In this document: piece after piece, positions 18,485 to 28,186 of the stretch | How the letters are laid out: every line of letters starts with the position of its first letter | How positions within the stretch are numbered: the stretch's first letter is position 1 | The notes under the pieces: generated by a model | What the model saw: only the letters and a program-made list of their open reading frames with translations | Database searches by the model: none | What the model was told of the DNA's origin: nothing | From: an uncultured Faecalicatena sp. | Lineage (GTDB): Bacteria; Bacillota; Clostridia; Lachnospirales; Lachnospiraceae | DNA: 64,000 nucleotides | NCBI GenBank assembly: GCA_902489075.1 | Contig: CABTYO010000008.1 | Span: 1-64,000, forward strand | Direction: 5' to 3' | Position numbers and translations under genes: made by a program

Positions 18485-18513
18485 TTTACTTTTTCAGGGT
18501 ACCGTATTATGAT
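18485..18513 (+). promoter_or_regulatory. Promoter of the CYTH gene
   Basis: TTTACT, a 17-base spacer, then TATGAT, about 65 bases upstream of the start at 18579. A fair sigma-A match. Confidence 0.6.
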
Positions 18514-18578
18514 AAACATGAACTGCTGGACTATTTTATTGATCATTTCCACAAATAGAATCAGGAAAGGAGATATAC

Positions 18579-19028
18579 ATGGAAATTGAACGTAAATATT
18601 TGATTGATACAAAAGACCTTCCGCTGGATCCCCACAGTTATCCGTGCCGTCATATTGAGCAGGGATATCTGTGCACAGATCCTGTTGTCAGAATCCGGAG
18701 GGATAACGATGAATATTTTCTGACATATAAATCAAAAGGGCAGATGGTCCGTGAGGAATATAATCTTCCACTTACTGCCACAGCTTATGAACATTTAAAG
18801 ACCAAGACCGACGGAAGGCTGATCGTAAAGGACCGGTATATGATCCCGCTGGAGGGTGAGCTTACAATTGAACTTGATTTCTTCGGCGGTGACCTTTCTC
18901 CTCTTGTCCTTGCAGAGGTTGAGTTTCCGGATGAAAAGGCTGCCAATTCTTTTGAGCCTCCATCCTGGTTTGGTGAAGATGTCACATTTTCTTCCCAATA
19001 CCATAACAGCAGTCTGAGCAGAGCGTAA
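18579..19028 (+). CDS. CYTH domain protein (class IV adenylate cyclase/triphosphatase fold)
   Basis: A 149-residue triphosphate tunnel protein. It begins with the signature ExExK (MEIERKYLI), followed by the tunnel strands VRIRRDNDEYFLTYKSKG, TELDFF and AEVEF. Bacterial members hydrolyse inorganic triphosphate or nucleoside triphosphates with a divalent metal; the substrate here is unknown. AAGGAG lies upstream of the ATG. It is followed by a small terminator and an XRE gene. Confidence 0.93.
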   Translation: MEIERKYLIDTKDLPLDPHSYPCRHIEQGYLCTDPVVRIRRDNDEYFLTYKSKGQMVREEYNLPLTATAYEHLKTKTDGRLIVKDRYMIPLEGELTIELDFFGGDLSPLVLAEVEFPDEKAANSFEPPSWFGEDVTFSSQYHNSSLSRA

Positions 19029-19049
19029 TGCTTCAATTTGAAGCATTTT
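19027..19049 (+). terminator. Short terminator after the CYTH gene
   Basis: AATGCTTC and GAAGCATT pair perfectly around a five-base loop, followed by TTTA. The stem overlaps the stop codon. Confidence 0.6.
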
Positions 19050-19150
19050 AGGTATTTTCTACGTTGTGTCTCATATAATATCCATTTCATGGGAATCGTT
19101 ATATAATCTACATCACACAGATTTAAATTCCCTGGAATGGAGGTGTTGCT

Positions 19151-19558
19151 TTGGCTAATATACAGCTTATGAGGAATATGAAGATACTCAGATTAAAGTC
19201 TGGCTTTACACAGAAAGCCATTGCAAGTCTATTTAATATTTCCAGACAGGCCTACTCCAATTATGAAACTGGAAAACGTGAACCCGATCTAAACTTCATT
19301 ATCCGGTTTGCGAGATATTATGATCTCACATTGGAACAGTTAATTCTTCAGACAGTCTCGCCGAGTGATAATTTCATCAGAGAACAAAAAGGACCTTATA
19401 TTTCTGCCGTTGAGGATATTTCTTCCGATACGATTCAGCTTTCTACGCGTGAGGTGGAACTGATTATGAAATACCGCACGACAAGCGATGATAACAGGCG
19501 GATCGTGGACAGCCTGCTCCGTGTAGGAGAGAAGGCGGAAGTGAAGAAAGACACGTAA
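19151..19558 (+). CDS. XRE family transcriptional regulator
   Basis: A 135-residue protein with a Cro/cI-type helix-turn-helix in the first ~65 residues (LRLKSGFTQKAIASLFNISRQAYSNYETGKREPDLNFIIRFARYYDLTLEQLI, given here as known motif order) and a C-terminal ~70-residue helical part. The start is the TTG at 19151, seven bases after GGAGG. A TATAAT at 19074-19079 is the likely -10. No target gene is obvious; it stands alone before a strong bidirectional hairpin. Confidence 0.88.
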   Translation: MANIQLMRNMKILRLKSGFTQKAIASLFNISRQAYSNYETGKREPDLNFIIRFARYYDLTLEQLILQTVSPSDNFIREQKGPYISAVEDISSDTIQLSTREVELIMKYRTTSDDNRRIVDSLLRVGEKAEVKKDT

Positions 19559-19624
19559 GTAAGCGGTACCGCAATGCACTCTGATATAAAATTTTCCAAG
19601 TACGCTAAATACTTTTATATGCAG

Positions 19625-19667
19625 TCAGGCAGGGAATTCGAATATACTTTACGAATTCCCTGCCTGA
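19625..19667. terminator. Perfect 16-bp convergent terminator hairpin
   Basis: TCAGGCAGGGAATTCG pairs perfectly with its complement around an 11-base loop, followed on the plus strand by TTCTTTA. It lies between the convergent XRE and lysC genes. Confidence 0.75.
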
Positions 19668-19730
19668 TTCTTTATAAACAGTTTCCATTATAAACAGCTT
19701 CCATCAAAAATGAAAAAATGGCTTCACCCG

Positions 19731-20939
19731 TTAATCTGCCAGCCCAAACCCGTCATGGACTGCAATCATGGCTCTCTCCACGTCTTTTTCATCGATCAGC
19801 ACTGTGATACGCACCTCTGATGTCGCGATCATATTGATATTCACTCCTGCATTGAACAGTGCCTCGAACATCTTGGCTGCGACACCCGGATTGCTCATCA
19901 TGCCTGCACCAACGATGGATATCTTGGCAACCGTATCTTTATGGTTGATCTCTTTGATGGTCAGTGCCTCTTTATTCTCCTCAAGGACCTCCAGTGTATA
20001 CTTCAAATCATCCTGTGCAACGGTAAAGGAGATATCCTTTGTGCCCTCGCGTCCGACAGACTGGAGGATGATATCCACGTTGATTCCTTTCTTTGCCAGC
20101 GTGTTGAAAATCTTGAAAGCCACGCCCGGCTTGTCGTCCACACCGATCACGGAAATGCGTGATGTATTCTTATCGGAAGCGACTCCGCTGATTAACATTT
20201 TTTCCAATTTTACTACCTCCTTGACTACCGTTCCTTCTTCTCTGTTCAGACTGGAACGTACGACCAGCTGTACTCCGTATTTCTTTGCCATCTCCACGGA
20301 GCGGTTATGCAGGACTCTTGCACCGAGTGATGCCAGCTCCAGCATCTCATCGTAGCTGATGGCATCCAGTTTTCTTGCGTTCGGCACGATTCTCGGGTCT
20401 GCAGTGTAGACACCGTCCACATCCGTATAGATCTCGCAGGCATCTGCGTGGAGTGCGGCGGCAATCGCAACTGCCGTTGTATCGGAACCGCCTCTGCCCA
20501 GTGTTGCATAGTCGTCGTATTTGTTGATTCCCTGAAATCCGGTCACAACTACGATCTTCTTATAATCCAGTTCATGGCGGATCCGCTCTGCATCGACTCT
20601 TTTAAAACGGGCGTTGCCGTAAGTAGATGTGCAGTGCATGGCAACCTGAAATGCATTGAGTGATACCGCAGGCACCCCCAGTGAATTAATCGCCATTGCC
20701 ATCAGGGATACGGATACCTGCTCACCTGTTGTCAGAAGCATATCCATCTCCCGTTTGGACGGATTCGGTGTAATTGTTTTCGCTTTGTCGATCAGCTCAT
20801 CTGTTGTATCTCCCATTGCCGACAACACAACAATGACGTCATTTCCTTTTCTGTAATCTTCGATACAACGCTCTGCCACCCGGAAAATACATTCCTTGTC
20901 GGCAACGGAGCTGCCTCCAAACTTTTTCACTATCAGCAT
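19731..20939 (-). CDS. lysC: Aspartate kinase
   Basis: A 402-residue enzyme that phosphorylates L-aspartate, the first step to lysine, threonine and methionine. The kinase signature KFGGSSVAD opens the protein, TTGEQVSVSLMA and GRGGSDTTAVAIAAAL follow, and two ACT domains (about residues 265-400) give amino-acid feedback control. The start overlaps the end of the preceding gene by seven bases, so the genes are translationally coupled: hom, the probable homoserine kinase, lysC. Confidence 0.97.
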   Translation of the reverse strand: MLIVKKFGGSSVADKECIFRVAERCIEDYRKGNDVIVVLSAMGDTTDELIDKAKTITPNPSKREMDMLLTTGEQVSVSLMAMAINSLGVPAVSLNAFQVAMHCTSTYGNARFKRVDAERIRHELDYKKIVVVTGFQGINKYDDYATLGRGGSDTTAVAIAAALHADACEIYTDVDGVYTADPRIVPNARKLDAISYDEMLELASLGARVLHNRSVEMAKKYGVQLVVRSSLNREEGTVVKEVVKLEKMLISGVASDKNTSRISVIGVDDKPGVAFKIFNTLAKKGINVDIILQSVGREGTKDISFTVAQDDLKYTLEVLEENKEALTIKEINHKDTVAKISIVGAGMMSNPGVAAKMFEALFNAGVNINMIATSEVRITVLIDEKDVERAMIAVHDGFGLAD

Positions 20940-22150
20940 GTTGTCCTCCTGTTCTCAAAGAGATGGTCGATCAGCGTGTATCCCTCTTCCACCCGGATTC
21001 CGGTCGAAGAAGCACTTTTCTCATCGTATGTCTCCATTCCGTTTTCAGCCTTCCTGCTGTCGTAAAGCATATATGGTACCGGATCGCCTGTATGTGTCCT
21101 GACACGAATCGGCGTCGGATGATCCGGCAGTACCAGCATACGGAAATCTTCTGATGCGGCTTTTAACTGCTCAGCCACCGGCCCTATAATGTAGAAGTCA
21201 ATATTTTCGATTGATTTTACTTTATTCTGAACATTTCCCTGATGCCCCATCTCGTCCGGAGCTTCTATATGTATATAGGCAAAATCACAGCCCTCTTTTG
21301 TCAGTGCATCCACCGCTGCCTGTGCCTTTCCTGCATAATTGGTGTGAAGTCCGCCATTTGCGCCTTCCACATGGATGTTCTGCATTCCCGCGCCGACTGC
21401 AATTCCTTTGAGCAGATCCACTGCTGAGATCATGGCGCCCTTCTTCTGATTCTTCTCTTCAAATGAAGTCAATGCCGGTCTGGTCCCTGCGCCCCAGAAC
21501 CAGGCGGAATTCGCCGGATTCAGGCCTTTTTTCTTCCGCTCCAGGTTCAGTGGGTGATTTGAAAGGATCTCATAACTTTTCTCCATCATCTCACGTAAGA
21601 CCTGATCCTCTGGCAGATAGTCTCCTATCCGCTTCGTCAGAATATCATGGGGAGCCGTCAGCTCGACCGTCTCACCATTTTTCCAGATCAGCAGATGGCG
21701 GTAGCTCGTTCCCACGTAGAATTCGTAGCCTTCTCGCTTTAAGCCTTCCTTTAATGCCCCCACAAGGACTGCTGCATCCTCTGTGCTGATCTCATCGGAA
21801 CTGTGATCGATAATGACCCGGTCCTCATAATTCTCCTGCTCCTCTGTCAGCGTCACAATGTTGCAGCGAAAGGAAACATCCGCCGGCTCCATATCCACAC
21901 CGATACTGAGAGCTTCCAGGGGAGATCTTCCTGTATAATACTTACGCGGATCATACCCGATCACGGACAGATTCGCCGTGTCGCTCCCCGGTGACATCCC
22001 CTCCGGGACAGTCCTCACCATGCCAAGCTCGGATTCTTTTGCCAGGCGGTCCATATTCGGTGTTGCTGCTGCCTCAAGCGGCGTCCTGCCGCCCAGTTCT
22101 TCAATTGGCTCATCTGCCATACCGTCACATAATACGATTACATACTTCAT
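20933..22150 (-). CDS. Phosphoglycerate mutase-family protein, probable homoserine kinase
   Basis: A 405-residue member of the archaeal-type cofactor-independent phosphoglycerate mutase (alkaline-phosphatase superfamily). Metal and nucleophile motifs are visible: VLCDGMAD, the Ser in SPGSDTANLSVIGYDP, HIEAPDEMGHQG and VLPDHPTP. A subgroup of this family is annotated as 'proposed homoserine kinase' because it sits in threonine operons. Here it lies exactly between hom and lysC, overlapping lysC by seven bases. No classical thrB is in the window. Homoserine kinase is therefore the better guess than glycolytic mutase; this is inference from context. Confidence 0.85.
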   Translation of the reverse strand: MKYVIVLCDGMADEPIEELGGRTPLEAAATPNMDRLAKESELGMVRTVPEGMSPGSDTANLSVIGYDPRKYYTGRSPLEALSIGVDMEPADVSFRCNIVTLTEEQENYEDRVIIDHSSDEISTEDAAVLVGALKEGLKREGYEFYVGTSYRHLLIWKNGETVELTAPHDILTKRIGDYLPEDQVLREMMEKSYEILSNHPLNLERKKKGLNPANSAWFWGAGTRPALTSFEEKNQKKGAMISAVDLLKGIAVGAGMQNIHVEGANGGLHTNYAGKAQAAVDALTKEGCDFAYIHIEAPDEMGHQGNVQNKVKSIENIDFYIIGPVAEQLKAASEDFRMLVLPDHPTPIRVRTHTGDPVPYMLYDSRKAENGMETYDEKSASSTGIRVEEGYTLIDHLFENRRTTC

Positions 22151-22239
22151 ATTTTCTTCAACCCTCTTTTTGCCTCACCATGCAGCATTTCACTGCACGC
22201 TCCCATCCATTCCTCAATTTTCCTGGATTTTATCTTAAG

Positions 22240-23457
22240 TTATCCCTCAACACGGATCATATGCAGGATACTTGGGAATTCTTCTGCATTTCTCTCATAA
22301 GCGCCCTCAGTCATCACGCCTGTCACAAATCCGAATTCACCTTCGAGCCCTTCTGCTTTTACGATCTCAACCGGGCCGAACTTGCTCTCCAGGTGTGCTT
22401 TCATCGCATCCGCATCCCCCTGGATCCTGACGAAATAGCGTTTGCTTGTATCAGCGATGGGCTGCAGTTCCAGCTTATCACTCTTCCACATGGTCATGAT
22501 ATTGCGGTTGAGATGCTTCGCCTCGTCCACCACATCCGCAACAACGGCGCTGGCGGTAGGCAGCTTTCCTGCTCCGCTTCCGTAGAACATGGCATCTCCC
22601 AGGACATTCCCGTGTACGAAAATAGCATTGAACACGTCATTCACATTGTAAAGTGGATGATCCTTATGAAGCATGTAAGGTGCAACGATCGCATGAAGAT
22701 GGTCTCCGTCGCGTCTGCTGGATGCAAGCAGCTTGATCGTCATGCCAAGCTCTTTTGCATACATCATATCCTCTTTTGTGATCTTTGTAATTCCTTCGGT
22801 GTAAATATCCTCGAAGTCTACCTGCTGTCCTGAAATCAGTGATGACAGGATCGCGATCTTGCGGCAGGCATCGTAGCCCTCCACATCCGCCTCAGGATTG
22901 CGCTCTGCATATCCTTTTTCCTGTGCCTCTTTGAGCACTTCATCATAATCCGCGCCCTCGTAGAACATCTTGCTCAGCATGTAGTTGGTCGTTCCATTTA
23001 AAATACCTGTGATCTCCTCGATCTCATCTGCTGTCATAGAAGAGTTGAGCGGACGGATGATCGGAATTCCCCCGCCGACGCTTGCCTCAAACAGAAAATT
23101 GATATTATTCTCCCTGGCGATGGATAAAAGCTCTGCCCCGTGCTTTGCCACGAGTGCCTTATTGGATGTGGCTACGCTTTTTCCTGCAAGAAGAGAACGC
23201 TTCACAAATGTATATGCAGGTTCAATGCCTCCCATGACTTCTACTACGATCTGTACCTCCGGGTCATTCACAATCGTGTCAAAATCATGTACCAGCTTTT
23301 CCTGGACCGGATCCCCCGGGAACTCTCTCAAATCCAGTACGTACTTGATGTTCAGTTCATCCCCGATTCTCTGGTTGATCCGGCTGCCGTTCGTATTGAT
23401 AACCTCCACGACTCCTGAACCAACTGTACCGTATCCCATTACTGCTATATTTACCAT
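22240..23457 (-). CDS. hom: Homoserine dehydrogenase
   Basis: A 405-residue NAD(P)-dependent enzyme that reduces aspartate semialdehyde to homoserine. The Rossmann motif GYGTVGSGVVEVI is at the N-terminus, the catalytic core has GGGIPIIRPL and ILNGTTNYMLSKM, and a C-terminal ACT domain (about residues 320-405) suggests threonine feedback. GGAGG precedes the ATG. It starts 24 bases after prfB and is followed by the probable homoserine kinase and lysC, so the set covers aspartate-to-phosphohomoserine steps. Confidence 0.97.
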   Translation of the reverse strand: MVNIAVMGYGTVGSGVVEVINTNGSRINQRIGDELNIKYVLDLREFPGDPVQEKLVHDFDTIVNDPEVQIVVEVMGGIEPAYTFVKRSLLAGKSVATSNKALVAKHGAELLSIARENNINFLFEASVGGGIPIIRPLNSSMTADEIEEITGILNGTTNYMLSKMFYEGADYDEVLKEAQEKGYAERNPEADVEGYDACRKIAILSSLISGQQVDFEDIYTEGITKITKEDMMYAKELGMTIKLLASSRRDGDHLHAIVAPYMLHKDHPLYNVNDVFNAIFVHGNVLGDAMFYGSGAGKLPTASAVVADVVDEAKHLNRNIMTMWKSDKLELQPIADTSKRYFVRIQGDADAMKAHLESKFGPVEIVKAEGLEGEFGFVTGVMTEGAYERNAEEFPSILHMIRVEG

Positions 23458-23481
23458 GTCTTCCTCCTTCTCCCTTTCCTT

Positions 23482-24583
23482 TTATGACTTCGCACTCAGA
23501 TATGCATTGATAAACGGATCAATATTCCCGTCCATCACCGCATTCACGTTGCTGATTTCTGTATTTGTACGATGGTCCTTCACCAGTGTATACGGCTGCA
23601 TGACATAAGAGCGTATCTGGCTGCCGAACCCGATTTCCTTCATCTCACCGCGGATATCAGACACTTTCTCTGCCTGCTCCTGTTCTTTGAGCAGATAGAG
23701 CTTTGCCTTTAGCATCTGCATCGCCTTGTCCTTGTTCATATGCTGGGAACGCTCATTCTGGCACTGCACCACAATCCCGGTCGGCAGATGTGTAATCCTG
23801 ACCGCCGAAGAAGTCTTATTGACATGCTGTCCTCCTGCGCCGCCTGAGCGGTAGGTGTCGATGCGCAGATCTTCTTCGTTGATATCAATATCGATCTCAT
23901 CTTCAATATCCGGAATCACGTCACAGGACGCGAACGACGTCTGCCGCTTTCCTGCCGCATTAAATGGAGAAATGCGGACCAGGCGGTGAACCCCCTTCTC
24001 AGAACGGAGATACCCGTAGGCATTCTCCCCTTCCACCTCAAAGGTCACACCCTTGATGCCTGCCACGTCACCGTCCAGATAGTCCAGAACCTCCAGGGAA
24101 AACCCTTTCTTCTCGGCCCATCTGCTGTACATCCGGTACAGCATGCCTGCCCAGTCACAGGACTCGGTCCCGCCGGCTCCGGCATGGAGGGTCACGATCG
24201 CATTGCTGCGGTCATATTCCCCGGTCAGAAGGGTCTGGATGCGGAGTTCCTCGAATTCCTCTTCAAACTGCGCCAGCTCTTCCTCGATCCCTTTGGCTGT
24301 CTCATTATCTACATCTTCCTCGCTCATCTCGATCAGCAGTCCCAGATCCTCATAGTCTGAGAAAAGCTTCTCGATCTGCTTGACCGAATCCGAAAGACCT
24401 TTTAAATGCTTCATAGTATGGCTGGACTTCTCAGGATTATCCCAGAAACCCGGCTCCTCGATCTTTCGCTCCAGCTCCTCGATCCGTTCCTTCTTTGACG
24501 CTAAGTCAAAGTGAATCCCTCAGATCTTTCAGCGGTTCTTCATATGCACTCAGTCTTGTTCTCAGTTCGTCTAACAAAACCAC
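23482..24583 (-). CDS. prfB: Peptide chain release factor 2, programmed +1 frameshift
   Basis: RF2 ends translation at UGA and UAA codons. The gene is split by the classic autoregulatory frameshift: from the GTG at 24583 (AGAGG eight bases upstream), 25 codons end CTT, then an in-frame TGA at 24508-24506. Shifting +1 gives GAC and continues as LASKKERIEELERK into the main frame, for about 366 residues in total, the normal RF2 length. The RF2 tripeptide SPF is in RISPFNAAGKR, and the catalytic GGQ is in GGAGGQHVNKT. A frame starting at 24414 would lack the N-terminal helix. It lies between secA and hom. Confidence 0.96.
24505..24526 (-). promoter_or_regulatory. RF2 programmed frameshift site
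   Basis: On the minus strand, CTGAGGGATTCACTTTGAC: an internal Shine-Dalgarno-like GAGGG stands just before the slippery CTT-TGA-C. Low RF2 lets the ribosome slip +1 at CTT, which restores RF2 synthesis. Confidence 0.93.
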
Positions 24584-24648
24584 CTTATTCACCTCTTTCT
24601 GAATCAAAGCGGATATTTTCAAATCCGTTTCGCTGCTTACCTATATAA

Positions 24649-24676
24649 ATGAGAATCTGTAGATACAGATTCTCAT
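24649..24676. terminator. Hairpin between secA and prfB
   Basis: ATGAGAATCTGTA pairs perfectly with its complement around a two-base loop. The following minus-strand sequence is TTTATATAGG, a weak T-run, so it may only partly stop secA transcripts. Around 24608-24630 a second weaker stem (GCGGAT/ATCCG) is present. Confidence 0.5.
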
Positions 24677-24717
24677 ATTCAACTTCTTATATAATTCCCT
24701 GACACTTCAGGGCGCTC

Positions 24718-27291
24718 CTATTTATTGCGTCCGCAGCACTGTTTGTACTTCTTGCCGCTTCCGCATGGACATGGATCATTCGGATAGATCTTCTTCTCTT
24801 CTCTCTTCTTCGGTGCACGCACGGCACTCTCATCCTTATTCGTGCCTGTTGCCTTGGCAACCTGCTCTCTCTCAACCTTCTGCTCTACACGGATGTGGAA
24901 CAGGGTACGGATGGTCGTCTCTGCGATCGCATTGGTCATCTCACCGAACATATCGTAGCCCATCATCTTGTATTCCACAAGCGGGTCTCTCTGTCCATAA
25001 GCCTGCAGGCCGATTCCCTGACGGAGCTGGTCCATATCGTCGATGTGGTCCATCCATCTGCCGTCGATAACTTTCAGGAGTACGACACGCTCGATCTCAC
25101 GCAGATGCTCTGCCTCCGGGAACTCTGCCTCTTTTGCTTCATAAGCCTTGACAGCTCTTTCCTTCAAAAGGTGCTTTAATTCCTTCTGCTGCATCTCTCT
25201 TGCTTCTTCCAGAGACGGCAGTGGGAGCTGCGGGATCACATCATGCAGTGCGACCTCAAGTTCCTTCAAATCCCACTCTTCCTGGTCCACATCAGGGGAA
25301 ACATAGCGGTCTACCGTATTCTCCACATATTCTGTAATCATATTGTAGATGGTATCGCGCATGCTCTCTCCGTCCAGCACGCGGCGTCTCTCACTGTAGA
25401 TGATCTCACGCTGTTCGTTCATGACCTGGTCGTATTCCAGCAGGTTCTTACGGATACCAAAGTTGTTGCTCTCAATCTTCTTCTGTGCCTTCTCAATCGC
25501 ACTGGAAAGCATCTTGTGCTCGATCTGCTCTCCTTCTTCCACTCCAAGAGTACTGAACACGCTCATCAGCTTCTCAGAACCGAACAGACGCATCAGGTCG
25601 TCCTCCAGGGAAATGTAGAAACGGGATTCACCCGGGTCTCCCTGACGTCCGGAACGTCCACGCAGCTGGTTGTCAATACGTCTGGACTCGTGGCGCTCTG
25701 TACCGATGATCTTCAATCCTCCGGCAGCCCTTGCCTCGTCGTCCAGCTTAATATCGGTACCACGTCCGGCCATGTTGGTCGCGATGGTAACGGCACCGTG
25801 TACACCGGCATCTGCAACGATCTCGGCCTCTAATTCATGGTACTTCGCATTCAGGACTTTATGCTGGATGCCTTCCTTTTTGAGCATCTTACTTAAAAGC
25901 TCTGAAATCTCGATGGTAATCGTACCAACCAGGACAGGCTGTCCGGTTGCATGTGCCCTTTTTACTTCCTCTACGACTGCCTTGAACTTCTCCTTCTGTG
26001 TACTGTAAACAGCATCCTCCAGGTCTTTTCTCTGCACAGGCTCGTTGGTCGGGATCTCGATTACATCCATTCCATAGATGTCACGGAACTCCTTCTCCTC
26101 TGTCAGAGCCGTACCTGTCATACCGCTCTTCTTATCGTATTTATTGAACAGGTTCTGGAACGTGATCGTTGCAAGAGTCTTACTCTCTCTTCTGACCTTT
26201 ACATGCTCCTTCGCCTCAATCGCCTGATGCAGACCGTCTGAATAACGGCGTCCCGGCATGATACGTCCGGTAAACTCATCGACGATCATAACCTCGCCTT
26301 CCGGTGTTACCACATAATCCTGGTCGCGGAACATCAGATTATGTGCACGCAGAGCCAGAATAATGTTATGCTGGATCTCCAGGTTGTCCGGGTCAGCCAG
26401 GTTCTCGATGTGGAAGAACTTCTCTACCTTCTTCACACCGTCCTCTGTCAGGTTGACTGCCTTCTCTTTCTCATTGACGATAAAGTCACCTGTCTCTTCG
26501 ATGTCCTCTCCCATGATGGCATTCATCTTGGAGAATTCACCGCTCGCCTCGCCGCGTTCCAGCTGGCGTGCCAGAATATCACATGCCTCATACAGCTTGG
26601 TGGACTTGTCACTCTGTCCGGAAATGATCAGAGGAGTTCTTGCCTCATCGATCAGAACAGAGTCGACCTCATCGATGATCGCGAAGTGAAGCCCGCGCTG
26701 AACAAGCTGCTCTTTATAGATGACCATGTTGTCACGCAGATAGTCGAAACCAAGTTCGTTGTTCGTTACATATGTGATGTCGCAGTTATATGCTGCACGG
26801 CGCTCGTCGTTGTCCATGGAATTTAAGACCACGCCGACGGTCAGTCCCAGAAATTCATGGACCTTACCCATCCATTCAGCATCACGCTTTGCCAGATAGT
26901 CATTGACTGTTACGATATGCACGCCCTTGCCTTCCAGGGCGTTCAGATATGCAGGAAGTGTAGAAACCAAAGTCTTACCTTCACCGGTCTTCATCTCGGA
27001 GATACGTCCCTGGTGCAGGATGATACCACCGATCAGCTGTACACGGTAATGGCGCATCCCCAGGCTTCTCTTTGCCGCCTCTCTTACGACAGCATATGCC
27101 TCCGGGAGGATATCGTCTGTTGTCTCTCCATCCTCCAGACGCTTCTTAAACTCTCTGGTCTTATCCCTTAATTCTGCATCGGACAGTGCCTCAAGCTCCG
27201 GCTCTAACGACTCTATCCGGTCCACGATCGGGTAAATGCGCTTTAATTCATTTTCGCTGTGTGTTCCGAAAATCTTCTCTATCAAACTCAT
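24718..27291 (-). CDS. secA: Preprotein translocase ATPase SecA
   Basis: An 857-residue motor that drives secretory proteins through SecYEG. Walker A is MKTGEGKTLVSTLPAYL, the DEVD motif is in IIDEVDSVLID, the second nucleotide-binding half contains ATNMAGRGTDIKL, and the C-terminal SecB/ribosome-binding zinc motif is DPCPCGSGKKYKQCCGRN. Full length. The next gene downstream is prfB, as in many Firmicutes. Confidence 0.98.
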   Translation of the reverse strand: MSLIEKIFGTHSENELKRIYPIVDRIESLEPELEALSDAELRDKTREFKKRLEDGETTDDILPEAYAVVREAAKRSLGMRHYRVQLIGGIILHQGRISEMKTGEGKTLVSTLPAYLNALEGKGVHIVTVNDYLAKRDAEWMGKVHEFLGLTVGVVLNSMDNDERRAAYNCDITYVTNNELGFDYLRDNMVIYKEQLVQRGLHFAIIDEVDSVLIDEARTPLIISGQSDKSTKLYEACDILARQLERGEASGEFSKMNAIMGEDIEETGDFIVNEKEKAVNLTEDGVKKVEKFFHIENLADPDNLEIQHNIILALRAHNLMFRDQDYVVTPEGEVMIVDEFTGRIMPGRRYSDGLHQAIEAKEHVKVRRESKTLATITFQNLFNKYDKKSGMTGTALTEEKEFRDIYGMDVIEIPTNEPVQRKDLEDAVYSTQKEKFKAVVEEVKRAHATGQPVLVGTITIEISELLSKMLKKEGIQHKVLNAKYHELEAEIVADAGVHGAVTIATNMAGRGTDIKLDDEARAAGGLKIIGTERHESRRIDNQLRGRSGRQGDPGESRFYISLEDDLMRLFGSEKLMSVFSTLGVEEGEQIEHKMLSSAIEKAQKKIESNNFGIRKNLLEYDQVMNEQREIIYSERRRVLDGESMRDTIYNMITEYVENTVDRYVSPDVDQEEWDLKELEVALHDVIPQLPLPSLEEAREMQQKELKHLLKERAVKAYEAKEAEFPEAEHLREIERVVLLKVIDGRWMDHIDDMDQLRQGIGLQAYGQRDPLVEYKMMGYDMFGEMTNAIAETTIRTLFHIRVEQKVEREQVAKATGTNKDESAVRAPKKREEKKIYPNDPCPCGSGKKYKQCCGRNK

Positions 27292-27398
27292 ATTCCGTAA
27301 TTTACTCCTTGTCTAAATTTACTCTAAGCTTCATTCTAACACTATCTTCCAGTGAATTCAACAAATTAATGGGGATAGTTACATTGTTTACCCTTTGT

Positions 27399-28166
27399 TT
27401 ACAGTCTGGTAATATTTTCATACGGAATTTTTCCACCGAAAAGATCCAGCGCGCTGCCGATCGTAAAGTCCAGTTTTTTGCCGCACATCCGGCTGAACTC
27501 TTCCAGATCCTCCATGCTTCCGATCCCGCCTGCGTAAGTAATTGGGATCTTTCCCCACGCACTGAGCATACGGACAAGCGCTGTCTCCACACCTGAGGAT
27601 TTTCCCTCCACGTCCACTCCATGGACCAGGAATTCATCGCAATATTGGGAGAGTTCATCCAGCACCTGCGATGTCAGGCACACATCCGTAAAAGTCTGCC
27701 AGCGGTTCGTCACAATATAATAAGAAGAATCTCTCTTCCGGCAGCTTAAGTCCAGGACAATATGCTCCTTTCCGACTTCTGCCACAAGTCTTTCCAGGTT
27801 CTCCCTGTGAAACCTGCCATCCTGGAATACATAAGAAGTCACGATCACATGGCTCGCACCCGCATCTAAGTACTCCTTCGCATTGGAAGCCGTGATCCCG
27901 CCTCCGATCTGCATCCCCTTTGGATACGCTTTTAACGCTCCTAAAGCCTGATTCCTTGTTTCTTCATAAAAAGGAGATGCTGCCGGATTCAGCAGGATAA
28001 TGTGTCCGCCTTTCAGGCCGTCCTTCTGATATAACCTGGCATACCAGGCAGCATCCAGCTCCGAAGCAAAATTCGTCACAGCCTGGTCCCCCTGGTCCTT
28101 CAGGCTTCCCCCGACGATCTGCTTCACCTTTCCATTGTGAATATCAATACATGGTCTGAATCTCAT
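27399..28166 (-). CDS. hisA: Eukaryote-type phosphoribosylformimino-AICAR-P isomerase
   Basis: A 255-residue (beta/alpha)8 isomerase of histidine biosynthesis that converts ProFAR to PRFAR. It opens with RFRPCIDIHNGKVKQIVGGSL and contains the phosphate-binding loops QIGGGITASNA and TYAGGIGSMEDL. The PCIDIHNGKVKQIVGG start and the insert around RKRDSSYYIVTNRWQTF point to the eukaryotic HisA subfamily rather than the usual bacterial one. The start at 28166 has AAGGAAA upstream. No other his gene is in the window; it stands between paaK and secA. Confidence 0.9.
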   Translation of the reverse strand: MRFRPCIDIHNGKVKQIVGGSLKDQGDQAVTNFASELDAAWYARLYQKDGLKGGHIILLNPAASPFYEETRNQALGALKAYPKGMQIGGGITASNAKEYLDAGASHVIVTSYVFQDGRFHRENLERLVAEVGKEHIVLDLSCRKRDSSYYIVTNRWQTFTDVCLTSQVLDELSQYCDEFLVHGVDVEGKSSGVETALVRMLSAWGKIPITYAGGIGSMEDLEEFSRMCGKKLDFTIGSALDLFGGKIPYENITRL

Positions 28167-28186
28167 ACTATTTCCTTTCGTCATAC

